A stretch of 64,000 bases of DNA from Spongiactinospora sp. TRM90649 (GTDB lineage: Bacteria > Actinomycetota > Actinomycetes > Streptosporangiales > Streptosporangiaceae). The notes under the pieces were generated by a model that searched no databases, was not told where the DNA came from, and saw only the letters and a list, made by a program, of their open reading frames with translations. The position numbers were made by a program, and so were the translations under genes. Where the stretch lies: positions 620,001 through 684,000 of the forward strand of contig NZ_JARLTC010000002.1 in NCBI RefSeq assembly GCF_029382225.1. Direction: 5' to 3'. Positions 37,036-44,921 of this stretch are shown here, piece after piece. How positions within the stretch are numbered: position 1 is the first letter of the stretch; each line of letters begins with the position of its first letter.

Positions 37036-37902
37036 ATGCGAATTCTGATGACCGGTGCGACCGGAAACGTTGGACGGCTCGTCGTCGATCGGCTCGTCCG
37101 GGCCGGGGCCGAGGTGCGGGCGCTGACCAGGAACCCCGGCCGGGCGGCCTTCGCCGACGGCGTCGAGGCCGTGCGCGGCGACCTGTCCCGGCCGGACGAT
37201 CTCGGCTCCGCCCTCGCCGGGGTGGACCGGATGTACCTGTTCCCGGTGCCCGCGACCGCCGGGAAAGTGGTGGCCAGGGCCGTCGAGGCGGGGGTCCGGC
37301 GCATCGTGGTGCTGTCCTCCGGCGCGGTGTCCCACGGCTACGACACCGACTTCCACCTGCCCGTCGAGCAGGCCGTGGAGGCGTCCGGGGTGGAATGGAC
37401 CCACGTCAGGCCCGGCGAGTTCATGCTGAACAAGCTGTGGCTGTGGGGGCCGTCGGTCCGCGCCGAACGGGTCGTCCGCGACCCGAACCCCGACCTGCCC
37501 TGGTACCCGGTGCACGAGGCGGACATCGCCGACGTCGCGGCGGCGGCGCTCCTGGAGGACGGTCACCAGGGCGCCGCCTACGACCTCAACGGCCCCGAGG
37601 CGATCAGCAACCGCGACCAGGTCGCCCACATCGCGGCGGCCATCGGCGCGGACATCCGGTTCGAGCGGGTGACCCCGGCGCGGGCGCGTGAGCTGTACCT
37701 GGCGCAGGGCGGGTTCGCCGCAGAGAACGCCGACTTCCTGACCGGCTTCGCGGACTACGGGGGCGCCGAGGCCGACCCGTCGGCACAGGAGAACCTCGAC
37801 CTGACCGCGTTCGGGCCGATGCCGACCTGCGAGCCGATCACCTGCAGGCCCGCCCGCGCCTTCGCCGAGTGGGCGGGCGACCACGCGGACGACTTCCGCT
37901 GA
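37036..37902 (+). CDS. NmrA-like NAD(P)-binding protein
   Basis: A 288-residue atypical SDR with the N-terminal motif MTGATGNVGRLVVDRL and no Tyr-Lys catalytic pair, in the NmrA/HSCARG style of redox sensors or quinone oxidoreductases. VVLSSGAVSHG, EWTHVRPGEFMLN and YPVHEADIADVAAAAL are family-typical. ATG at 37036 has AGGATGGGCGG upstream, better than ATG 37027. The 100 bases upstream are comparatively AT-rich (ATTCATTTTTCG, GTATATGCG) and may hold its promoter. It is convergent with the amidase gene, 12 bases apart. Confidence 0.85.
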   Translation: MRILMTGATGNVGRLVVDRLVRAGAEVRALTRNPGRAAFADGVEAVRGDLSRPDDLGSALAGVDRMYLFPVPATAGKVVARAVEAGVRRIVVLSSGAVSHGYDTDFHLPVEQAVEASGVEWTHVRPGEFMLNKLWLWGPSVRAERVVRDPNPDLPWYPVHEADIADVAAAALLEDGHQGAAYDLNGPEAISNRDQVAHIAAAIGADIRFERVTPARARELYLAQGGFAAENADFLTGFADYGGAEADPSAQENLDLTAFGPMPTCEPITCRPARAFAEWAGDHADDFR

Positions 37903-37914
37903 GCCCAGCGGGCG

Positions 37915-39300
37915 CTACGCCCGGGGGTCGATCGGCGTCCGCAGGGGCGAGCCCGCCTCGATCGCCGCCGCCGCCCGCAGGCACAGGTCCTCGCGGAACC
38001 TCGGCCCGATCACCTGTACGGCGCGCGGCAGGCCGTCCGCCTCCCCCACCGGCACCACCACCGAGGGCAGCCCCAGCAGGTTGACCGCCACGACCTGCCG
38101 CATCGACGCGAGGAAGCCCTCCTGCCAGTCCGCGTCGAGGTCGGCGCCCACCGGGAAGGCGGGCGCGGTCCGTACGGGGGCGAGCACCAGCGGCGTCCGG
38201 GCCGTCCACTCGTGCCAGCGCCGGGCGAGCGCCCCCCGCTCCATCATCGGATCGAAGGCCGCTTCGCCGCCCGCGCGCTCCCAGATCGGGTGGTAGGCGG
38301 TCCAGAACCGGAGGAAATCCGCCGACGCGAAGGACTCCAGCGGGGGCTGCTCCTTATGTAGGCGGCCATAGGCAGACATGATCTGCACGAAGAGCTCCAG
38401 GGCCCGATCCAGGCCGGGGACCTCGCGAGGCTCGACGGCGTATCCCGCGTCGGTGAGGATGCGGGACGCGTCGTCCAGCGCGCCGGCGACCGACGGGTCC
38501 ATGCCGGGCACCGTGGCCAGGGCGACCCCGAGCGGTTCGGGGAGCGGCGGGCCGTCCAGCGGGACCGGCGCGTGCCACGGGTCGCCGCCCGAGCGCGCGC
38601 ACATGTTCCGGTACGCCAGATCCAGGTCCACCACCCGGCGTGCGAGCGGTCCGTTGACGGCCATGAGCTGCATCGCGAACGGCACAAGGGGCCCCGTGCC
38701 CTGCGACACCCGGCCGAGCGACGGCTTCAGCGTGGCGACGCCGCAGCACTGGGCGGGCCAGCGCAGCGAGCCCGCCCCGTCGCCGCCCATGCCGAGCGGC
38801 GACATCCCGGTCGCGACGGCCACCGCCTCGCCACCGCTGGAACCGCCCGGCGTGTGACCGGACGACCAGGGGTTGACGGTCGCGCCGCGCAGATCGTTGG
38901 CGGTGTGCCAGCGCATCCCGAACTCCGGCATGTTGGTCCGCCCGATCACGATCGCCCCCGCCGCCCGCAGCTCGGCGATGTGCGGCGCGTCGTGGGCGGC
39001 GACCCGGTCGCGCATCGCGGGGACGCCCCACGTGGTCGCCGACCCGGCCACGTCGATGTTCTCCTTCACGGTCATCGGCACGCCGCACAGCGGCCCGGCC
39101 GTGCCTTCGCGCACGGCCCGGTCCGCCGCGTCGGCCTCAGCCAGGGCCCGCTCCTCCGGCACCACCGTGACCGCGTTGACGCGCGGATCGACCTCCTCGA
39201 TCCGCGCCAGATGCGCCCGCACCACCTCCCGGCTCGACACCTCACCTGCACGGATACTCCGCGCCAGCTCCCCGGCACCCCGTGCCCATAACGGCGACAT
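37915..39300 (-). CDS. Amidase-signature family hydrolase
   Basis: A 461-residue amidase-signature enzyme that hydrolyses amide bonds of an unknown substrate. The Ser-cis-Ser-Lys triad regions are present: Lys in MTVKENIDVAGS (about 79), the glycine/serine-rich PGGSSGGEAVAVA, and the nucleophile region GDGAGSLRWPAQCCG, where the usual GGSIRIPA is changed to AGSLRWPA but the Ser is kept. Length is normal. It is monocistronic, divergent from the secreted propeller gene at 39462. Confidence 0.9.
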   Translation of the reverse strand: MSPLWARGAGELARSIRAGEVSSREVVRAHLARIEEVDPRVNAVTVVPEERALAEADAADRAVREGTAGPLCGVPMTVKENIDVAGSATTWGVPAMRDRVAAHDAPHIAELRAAGAIVIGRTNMPEFGMRWHTANDLRGATVNPWSSGHTPGGSSGGEAVAVATGMSPLGMGGDGAGSLRWPAQCCGVATLKPSLGRVSQGTGPLVPFAMQLMAVNGPLARRVVDLDLAYRNMCARSGGDPWHAPVPLDGPPLPEPLGVALATVPGMDPSVAGALDDASRILTDAGYAVEPREVPGLDRALELFVQIMSAYGRLHKEQPPLESFASADFLRFWTAYHPIWERAGGEAAFDPMMERGALARRWHEWTARTPLVLAPVRTAPAFPVGADLDADWQEGFLASMRQVVAVNLLGLPSVVVPVGEADGLPRAVQVIGPRFREDLCLRAAAAIEAGSPLRTPIDPRA

Positions 39301-39461
39301 CGCTTCCTCCTCATCCGGCGATGCGGCGAATCTAGGGCGAGTCGCGAGAAAGAAGCAGTCTTGTTCTTTCGCGGCCGTTCAGCCGGACAAGTGGCGCGAA
39401 CCTTTTGCCGTGCCGGTGACTCCAATACGACAGGACCTTTTCCACTACGGGGGTGAACGAA

Positions 39462-40646
39462 ATGACGACCAACGGCAACCGGACCGCGGCGGCGATCACC
39501 GGCCTGATGTTCGTCGTGGCGAGCGGTGCGGCGCCGGCATCGGCCATGACAGGTAACGCCTCCTCGTTACGCGGCACTTTCGATCCGGCTTCCGCCTCGG
39601 CCACCGCGTCGGCGTTGCCGCCCGCTCTGCCCGCCACCGGGGCGGGGCCGGTCACCTTCGGATACCTCTGCTTCGACAAGAAGACCTATGAGCCGACGGG
39701 GGTCTGTGCTCAGTGGCGGCTGGTCGCGGCGGACGGGCGGCTCTACCGGCTGCCCGACGCGCTGGGGTTCGAGGTGAAGAAGGGCAAGCCGCCGGAGACC
39801 GGCATGCCGGGGAAACTGGCGATCAGCCCTGACGGGACGCGCATCGCGTACCACCGCGCGAGCGACGACCGCGTGGTGGTGCGGGACCTGGAAACGGGGA
39901 AGATCTGGCCGATCGACCACTCGATCGCCCGCGGCTCGCTGGGATCGCCCTTCCAACTGGCCTTCGTCCGCGACGGCCGGCAGCTCGCGATCAGCGACGA
40001 GGGCACGGACGGCAACAGGAAGGATGTGACGCTCGCGCGGATAGACGAGGAGACCGTACGGCGGCTGCCGTACCGGGAGGCGGTGCTCGACTCCGACCCC
40101 GAGTCGGGGAAGCTGACCCTGCTCAGTGAGCCGGGCCTGGGACGGCGCGGGCACCTGACCGTGGTCGAGGGGGACCGCAAGCGCCGGGTGAAGATCCCCG
40201 AGAAGGCGGGCAAGCACCTGATCTGGGGCCCGTTCGCCGCCCGGGACGACCGGGCCGCCAACCTGGTCCCCAAGGACGCGCCCGCCTGCGGGCCCGACAT
40301 GACACCGGTCTGGCTGACGGTGTTCGACACCGGCTCCGGCCGGATGACCAAAATCCGGCCCAGCCTGCCGAAGGACGTCTACAGGGGCGACGTCATCGAC
40401 TGGCTGAACCGGGACGAGGTCGTCGTGGCGGCGGGCCGGGAGCGGCCGGGCAAGGCCGCCAACAGCCCGATCGGCGCGTACGTGTACGCGATGAACGTCA
40501 AGTCCGGCAAGTCACGGCTGATCAGGAAGTTCACCGTGCCCGGGAAGGTCTACCAGGACACTCTGGCGGTCGGGGGATACGCCGAGGTGACCGGGAACCT
40601 GTCCGCGGGCAAGGTGAACAAGCCCAAGAAGCGGGGGTGCGAGTAA
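39462..40646 (+). CDS. Secreted protein with TolB/WD-like repeats
   Basis: A 394-residue exported protein. The signal peptide reads TAAAITGLMFVVASGAAPASA. The mature part has beta-propeller-like blades such as GKLAISPDGTRIAYHR, RVVVRDLETGKIWPI and LAFVRDGRQLAISDEG, typical of TolB-like six-bladed propellers without enzyme motifs. Four cysteines are present (FGYLCFDK, GVCAQW, APACGPD, RGCE). ATG at 39462 lies seven bases after GGGGGTG; GTG at 39453 is an alternative. A strong hairpin immediately follows the stop. Confidence 0.75.
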   Translation: MTTNGNRTAAAITGLMFVVASGAAPASAMTGNASSLRGTFDPASASATASALPPALPATGAGPVTFGYLCFDKKTYEPTGVCAQWRLVAADGRLYRLPDALGFEVKKGKPPETGMPGKLAISPDGTRIAYHRASDDRVVVRDLETGKIWPIDHSIARGSLGSPFQLAFVRDGRQLAISDEGTDGNRKDVTLARIDEETVRRLPYREAVLDSDPESGKLTLLSEPGLGRRGHLTVVEGDRKRRVKIPEKAGKHLIWGPFAARDDRAANLVPKDAPACGPDMTPVWLTVFDTGSGRMTKIRPSLPKDVYRGDVIDWLNRDEVVVAAGRERPGKAANSPIGAYVYAMNVKSGKSRLIRKFTVPGKVYQDTLAVGGYAEVTGNLSAGKVNKPKKRGCE

Positions 40647-40694
40647 GGGTTCACCGCCGGGGGTGACGAGCGTCACATCTCCGGCGGTGAACCC
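40647..40694 (+). terminator. 14-bp perfect stem terminator with inner hairpin
   Basis: GGGTTCACCGCCGG (40647-40660) starts directly after the TAA of the secreted propeller gene and pairs perfectly with CCGGCGGTGAACCC (40681-40694). Inside the 20-base loop GTGAC and GTCAC form a second small hairpin. Confidence 0.88.
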
Positions 40695-40747
40695 CGGGGG
40701 GCGATCAGGGCTCCAACTCATGTGAAAACGCATTTCGCACCCTGATC

Positions 40748-40960
40748 GTGGCCGGAATCGCCGCCGACGTGCGCTTCCTCAGCGCCTACGGCTGCTCGGT
40801 GGCGCTGAGGAAGGTGACCCTGGGGCGCGACGGCCTCGGCGCCAAGCGGTGCTCCCGCGCGACGCTGCTCAAGCGGGCCAAGGAGAAGGACCACCGCCCC
40901 GCGCTCATCACCGTCCACAAGGGCCGGATCGTGCAGGTCCAGGAGATCTTCACAGCGTGA
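40748..40960 (+). CDS. Small hypothetical protein, 70 residues
   Basis: A GTG-initiated frame with almost exclusively G/C third positions, as in true genes here. It encodes a basic 70-residue product (GLGAKRCSRATLLKRAKEKDH, then PALITVHKGRIVQVQEIF). It lacks a good ribosome binding site, and the frame stays open upstream to about 40700 (for example ENAFRTLIVAG), so it could be the C-terminal relic of a longer gene. Its end overlaps the end of the convergent prolyl oligopeptidase gene by 11 bases. Family unknown. Confidence 0.4.
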   Translation: MAGIAADVRFLSAYGCSVALRKVTLGRDGLGAKRCSRATLLKRAKEKDHRPALITVHKGRIVQVQEIFTA

Positions 40961-43112
40961 CGCCGGGCGTCAGCCCGGTGTGCGCGGCACAGAACGCCAG
41001 GACGTCGGTCTGCAGGTCGAGCCACTTGGCCCGGGAACGCGGCCCATGACCGACGTCCGCCTCACAGCGCAACACCACGGGCCGCCCCCGCGACCCGGCG
41101 GCCGCCTGCAGCGCGGCGGCCAGCTTGCGGGTGTGCAGGGAATCGACCCTCGGGTCGGTACGCGGGCAGGTGAGCAGGACGGCCGGGTAGTCGGCACCGG
41201 GACGCACCCGGTGGTAGGGCGAATAGCCGAGCAGCACATCGAGCTGCGCCGGATCGTCCGCCGTCCCGAACTCCGCCGCCCACATCGGCCCCAGCCCGAA
41301 CCGGTGGTAGCGCACCATGTCGGTGACGGCATCGGAACACACCGCCGCCGCGTACAACTCGGGACGGCGGGTCAGCGCCGCGGCCACCATCAGCCCACTG
41401 TGCGAGGTCCCCCGAATCGCCAACTGCCGTGGCGTGGTCCACCCGCCCTCGATCAGCCACTCGGCGGCGGCGACGAAGTCATCGATCGCGTTCGGCTTGT
41501 TCACCCCACTCCCCGCCGCATGCCAAGCGGTCCCACGCTCCCCACCCCCACGCACACACGCGACCGCATAGCCCCCACCCGCCCCCACCCACGCGGTCAC
41601 AGACGGCGAGTAGGCAGGCGGAGTGGACACCCCGAACCCCCCATAGGCAGTGAGCAGCACCGGCATCGGCGCCTCCACCCCCGCCGGATGAATCAAATGC
41701 ATCCGCACCCGAGTGCCGTCCTTCGAGCCATACGTCACCTGCCGCGCCACAGCATCCCCCGCCCAGTGCGGCGTCTCCTCTGCGTCAGACCGCCCCAACA
41801 GGCCGAAACCACGGACGGCAGGCGGCATCACGCCGTCCGCACAGGCCACGGGCCGCAGAGGCTCGGGGGCGGGATGTTCTGGGAGGTCGAACCGGTGGAG
41901 GGCGGGTGGGGTCACGAAGTCGGTGTAGGTGAACCAGGCTGAGGGGCCGCCGTGTGGAGGGGCGCTCAGGCGGGAGATGCTCCCCGCCCCCGGCGGTGGG
42001 AACGCCTCGATGAGGTTGCCTTCGGCATTGTGCAGGGAGAGGCGGCCGGAGCCGTCGTGTGAGCGGGCGACCAGGAGCTGAAGCTCGCCGGTGACGGGGG
42101 CGGTCAGGATCGCACAGTCGGCCAGCACCTCGCCGGGCTGCTCACCGACCAGGGTGCGCCACCGCGCCGCCTCGGGTGCGGCGGGATCGACGGCGCAGAG
42201 CCGCCCGAACGGCGCGCCGGAGTCGGTGATCGCGTAGATCCGCCCGCCGGGGGCGAACTTCAGCACCGCGCGGGAACCCTCGGCGGTGCCGTCGTGGATC
42301 GGCTCGGGCACCCGCCATGCGCCGGGGCCGGACGGGGTCTCGGCCAGCCAGAGCTGGTTGCCGGAGGTCGCGCCGGGCGCCGCGGACAGCATCAGCAGTC
42401 GCCCGTCCGGGCTGATGGTGACGGTGAACAGCGGCAGAGCGGTGCGAAACAGCGCGGGGCCGTCGCCGCCGCCGACGGTGTGCAGCCGCAGCTCGCGGTC
42501 GCCGACGCCGCGCACCTCGCCGTCAGTACCACACGCGTGCTCGTCGGCAGGGGAGGGAGGCTTGTTGTCGGTGCGGATGTAGAAGAAGGCGGAGTCGTCG
42601 GGGAGCCAGGCGATCGGGGTGCGGTGGCCGGGGGTGATGGGGCCGTCGGTGGGGTGGCCGGTGTGGACATCAAGGACCCACAGGTGGGGGCGTTCGTCGC
42701 CCTTGCGGGAGAGTTGGTAGGCGACCAGGTCGCCGCTGGGGGAAGGGCGCCAGGCGTCGAGGGTGGTCAGGGCCGACGGGTCGGTGGCGAGGGGGTCGAG
42801 CAGAATTCGTTCCGGCTCGCCGGGCCGGACTGTCACGAGGACGGGCAACTGACGCTCGGGCGGGTGGCGCAGGAAGAAGCAGCGGTCGCCACGCCATACC
42901 GGCGGGGTCACCTCGGTGCCCGCGCTCGACGCCCGCGTCAGCAGGGCGCGCCAGCGTTCGGTGTGCGGCCAGGCGGCGGAGTGCCGGGCGAACGACTCGG
43001 CCTGGACGGCCAGCCATTCCGCGCACTCGCCGGCGCGGTCGTCTTCCAGCCAGCGGTAGGGGTCGGCGACCACCCGCCCGTGGAGGCGGTCGGTCGTGTG
43101 CGGGCCTGGCAT
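40950..43112 (-). CDS. Prolyl oligopeptidase family serine peptidase (S9A)
   Basis: A 720-residue cytoplasmic-type prolyl oligopeptidase without signal peptide. The N-terminus (DPYRWLEDDRAGECAEWLAVQ) and central seven-bladed propeller (about 70-410) are typical. The alpha/beta hydrolase domain has AYGGFG, ACVRGGGERGTAWH and nucleophile Ser570 in GTSHSGLMV (GGSNGGLL in most relatives), an Asp near 653 (TDPRVDSLH) and His689 (GHG). These enzymes cut after proline in peptides of about 30 residues or fewer. The gene lies 84 bases downstream of a 33-residue peptide gene on the same strand, with a hairpin between. AAGGGG precedes the ATG. Confidence 0.9.
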   Translation of the reverse strand: MPGPHTTDRLHGRVVADPYRWLEDDRAGECAEWLAVQAESFARHSAAWPHTERWRALLTRASSAGTEVTPPVWRGDRCFFLRHPPERQLPVLVTVRPGEPERILLDPLATDPSALTTLDAWRPSPSGDLVAYQLSRKGDERPHLWVLDVHTGHPTDGPITPGHRTPIAWLPDDSAFFYIRTDNKPPSPADEHACGTDGEVRGVGDRELRLHTVGGGDGPALFRTALPLFTVTISPDGRLLMLSAAPGATSGNQLWLAETPSGPGAWRVPEPIHDGTAEGSRAVLKFAPGGRIYAITDSGAPFGRLCAVDPAAPEAARWRTLVGEQPGEVLADCAILTAPVTGELQLLVARSHDGSGRLSLHNAEGNLIEAFPPPGAGSISRLSAPPHGGPSAWFTYTDFVTPPALHRFDLPEHPAPEPLRPVACADGVMPPAVRGFGLLGRSDAEETPHWAGDAVARQVTYGSKDGTRVRMHLIHPAGVEAPMPVLLTAYGGFGVSTPPAYSPSVTAWVGAGGGYAVACVRGGGERGTAWHAAGSGVNKPNAIDDFVAAAEWLIEGGWTTPRQLAIRGTSHSGLMVAAALTRRPELYAAAVCSDAVTDMVRYHRFGLGPMWAAEFGTADDPAQLDVLLGYSPYHRVRPGADYPAVLLTCPRTDPRVDSLHTRKLAAALQAAAGSRGRPVVLRCEADVGHGPRSRAKWLDLQTDVLAFCAAHTGLTPGVTL

Positions 43113-43134
43113 GATGTGCCCCTTCTCACGGCGC

Positions 43135-43160
43135 GGAGGGCCCCCGGGCGGGAGCCCTCC
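43135..43160 (-). other. Stem-loop between peptide gene and peptidase gene
   Basis: GGAGGGC (43135-43141) pairs perfectly with GCCCTCC (43154-43160) around a C/G-rich 12-base loop. Located in the short gap of a likely two-gene unit, it could act as attenuator, partial terminator or mRNA processing/stability site that raises peptide expression over peptidase. Confidence 0.55.
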
Positions 43161-43196
43161 GAAGCCGCGTAACGGACTCGAACCGGGTGACCGGTG

Positions 43197-43298
43197 TCAG
43201 TCCAGCTCGCCCTCGACCAGCGCCAGGCGCCAGCCCTCCATCTCGATCACCTCGTCGGCGAGCACTGGCGGTAGCAGGGTGCCGGGAAGTTCGCTCAT
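43197..43298 (-). CDS. 33-residue acidic peptide gene upstream of prolyl oligopeptidase
   Basis: ATG at 43298 follows GGAGG by five bases, one of the best ribosome binding sites in the window, and opens a 33-codon gene ending at 43197. The product starts MSELPGTLLPPVLADEV and ends with IEMEGW-RLALVEGELD. It has eight acidic residues, one Arg, one Trp, no Cys, one Ser and one Thr, and three prolines at 5, 10 and 11. There is no signal peptide or membrane helix. The size and proline positions suit cleavage by the adjacent prolyl oligopeptidase, which would release a 22-residue C-terminal part. It may be a peptide-product precursor, a signal, or a small partner protein of the peptidase. No maturation enzyme other than the peptidase is adjacent. 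Confidence 0.7.
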   Translation of the reverse strand: MSELPGTLLPPVLADEVIEMEGWRLALVEGELD

Positions 43299-43409
43299 GA
43301 CGCCTCCAATGCGCATGGTGCTGAAACAGCTACCGAGTGTAGTGGAGTTCGTTGGCACGTGAACCCCGGATGAGTGAACCCGCGCACCTTCGGCGTACGT
43401 CTCAGGAGC

Positions 43410-44261
43410 ATGAGACGAGCCGTTCTGGCCCTTCCCCTGCTGCTCGCCGCCTGCGGCACCGCCCCGGCGAGCACCGCTGCCCGCGCCACCGCCCCGCCGG
43501 CGCAGACGAGATACACGGCGACCGGCACCGTCCTGGCGAACGCCGAGCACGGTCCGACGTTCTGCAACGGCGTGATGCAGTCGCTGCCGCCGCAGTGCAC
43601 CGGAGCGCCCGTCGTCGGCTGGGACTGGAAGGCCGGGCCGCACGAGTCGCAGGCCGGCACCCGGTGGGGCGACTTCACGGTGGTGGGCACCTGGGACGGC
43701 ACCAGCCTGCACCTGACCGAGCCCGCCAAGCCCGCCCCGTCCACCAGTGGGACCGCCGCGTCCGACCGGCTGCCCGATTCTCCCTGCCCCGCGCCGGAGG
43801 GCGGCTGGCGTCCCGTGCGGCCCGCCGACGCCACCGAGGAGGCCCGGGCGGCGGCGCTGACCGCGGCGAAGCGGTCGCCCCGCTTCGCCGGGGCCTGGAT
43901 CGACAACCATGCCCCCGGCCTGGAGATGCCGAAGGACGATCGCGACCGCCGCCCGCCGATCAAGTCCGTGCTGAACGTGATGTTCACCGGTGACCTGGCC
44001 GAGGGCGAGCGCACCGTCCGCGCGCTGTGGGGCGGTCCGCTCTGCGTCTACCGGGCCGAGCACACCGAGGCCGAGCTGGAGGCGTTGCAGCGACGCGCGG
44101 GCGACGAGATCCCCGGCGTGCTGTCCACGTCCGTGGACACCTTCACGCGGCGTGTGAACATCACCGTCTACGTCGTCACGGGCGCGCTCCGCCGCGACCT
44201 GGACCGCCGCTACGGGCCAGGTCGGGTCGAGCCGCACGGCGTGTTCCAACCGGTCTCCTGA
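43410..44261 (+). CDS. Putative lipoprotein
   Basis: A 283-residue exported lipoprotein: signal MRRAVLALPLLLAAC with lipobox LLAAC (Cys15), then a Thr/Ala/Pro linker. The mature domain includes YTATGTVLANAEHGPTFCNGVMQSLPPQC, with two cysteines in the first part (FCNG, PQCTG) and two later (SPCPAPE, GPLCVY). A C-terminal alpha/beta part reads FAGAWIDN and INITVYVVTG-like strands. ATG at 43410 has CAGGAGC upstream. It is divergent from the peptide/peptidase unit and has no recognised function. Confidence 0.78.
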   Translation: MRRAVLALPLLLAACGTAPASTAARATAPPAQTRYTATGTVLANAEHGPTFCNGVMQSLPPQCTGAPVVGWDWKAGPHESQAGTRWGDFTVVGTWDGTSLHLTEPAKPAPSTSGTAASDRLPDSPCPAPEGGWRPVRPADATEEARAAALTAAKRSPRFAGAWIDNHAPGLEMPKDDRDRRPPIKSVLNVMFTGDLAEGERTVRALWGGPLCVYRAEHTEAELEALQRRAGDEIPGVLSTSVDTFTRRVNITVYVVTGALRRDLDRRYGPGRVEPHGVFQPVS

Positions 44262-44271
44262 GGTCGGCGGC

Positions 44272-44303
44272 TTGACCCGTACCCCGGGGTACGGGTTTAG
44301 GGT
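44272..44303 (+). promoter_or_regulatory. MerR-type promoter with long spacer and perfect dyad
   Basis: TTGACC (44272-44277) and TAGGGT (44298-44303) are separated by 20 bases, the long spacer typical of MerR-controlled promoters. A perfect 20-bp palindrome, CCCGTACCCC-GGGGTACGGG (44276-44295), fills the spacer. The start codon GTG at 44310 lies seven bases after the -10 box, so the transcript would be leaderless. Confidence 0.82.
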
Positions 44304-44309
44304 CGGGGC

Positions 44310-44520
44310 GTGCGAGTGGGAGAGCCGGCCGCCCGCGCCGGAGTGACGCTGCGGGCATTGCGCTAGTACGAGGCCCTGGGGCTGGTGGTCCCCGAACGGT
44401 CGCCGAACGGCTACCGCGACTACGATCCCCGGGCCGTGCGGCTGGTGCTGGAGATCCGCGCGCTCACCGACCTGGGGCCGTCGGTGGAGGAGACGCGGCC
44501 GTTCGTGGAGTGCCTGGCAA
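44310..44520 (+). pseudogene. MerR-family regulator, N-terminal part with nonsense codon
   Basis: The sequence reads VRVGEPAARAGVTLRALR, then TAG (44364-44366), then YEALGLVVPERSPNGYRDYDPRAVRLVLEIRALTDLG, the canonical MerR DNA-binding domain in which RYYE should be intact; here a Tyr codon is TAG (TAC to TAG). After FVECLASG the dimerisation helix is missing and the frame runs straight into a peroxiredoxin N-terminus. The gene therefore carries both a stop and a fusion by deletion. Confidence 0.85.
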
Positions 44521-44875
44521 GCGGGCCGGGGCTGCGGCTCACCGCCTCCGGCGGCCCGCCGGTACGGCTCGACGCGCTCGGCGCGGGCCGGACGGTGCTC
44601 TACGTGTATCCGCTGACCGGGACGGCCCGACATGGACCTGCTCGGCGGCTGGGAGACGATCTCCGGCGCCCGGGGCCGCACCGCCCAGGCGTGCGGCTTC
44701 CGCGACCACCACGACGAGCTGCGCGAGGCGGGGGCCGCGCGGGTCTACGGGATGTCCTCGCAGGGACGCGGCTACCAGCGGGAACTGGCCGCCCGGCTGC
44801 GGCTGCCGTTCACGATGCTGTCCGACCCGGGGTTCGCCGTCCGCGACGCGCTAAATACACCGGACGGCGGGCCGG
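44521..44875 (+). pseudogene. Peroxiredoxin (AhpC/TSA) remnant, frameshifted and truncated
   Basis: PGLRLTASGGPPVRLDALGAGRTVLYVYPLTG in the MerR frame is the N-terminal strand pair of a peroxiredoxin. The frame then shifts near 44620-44632, and the continuation from 44632 reads MDLLGGWETISGARGRTAQACGFRDHHDELREAGAARVYGMSSQ, with the resolving-type Cys kept but Arg where CTPQAC-type relatives have the peroxidatic Cys (RGRTAQAC for RGCTPQAC). Similarity stops after LPFTMLSDPGFAVRDAL (about 44850), before the last third. It is inactive by three lesions. Confidence 0.8.
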
Positions 44876-44921
44876 TCGCGGCCCGCCGTCCGAGGAAGGG
44901 TGCGAAGGTCACCAGGCGCTG

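Noticed and set aside
43160..43196. GGTTCGAGTCC on the minus strand looks like a tRNA T-loop
   Set aside because: The flanking bases do not form a proper T-stem or acceptor stem, and the rest of a tRNA would have to lie inside the peptide gene.
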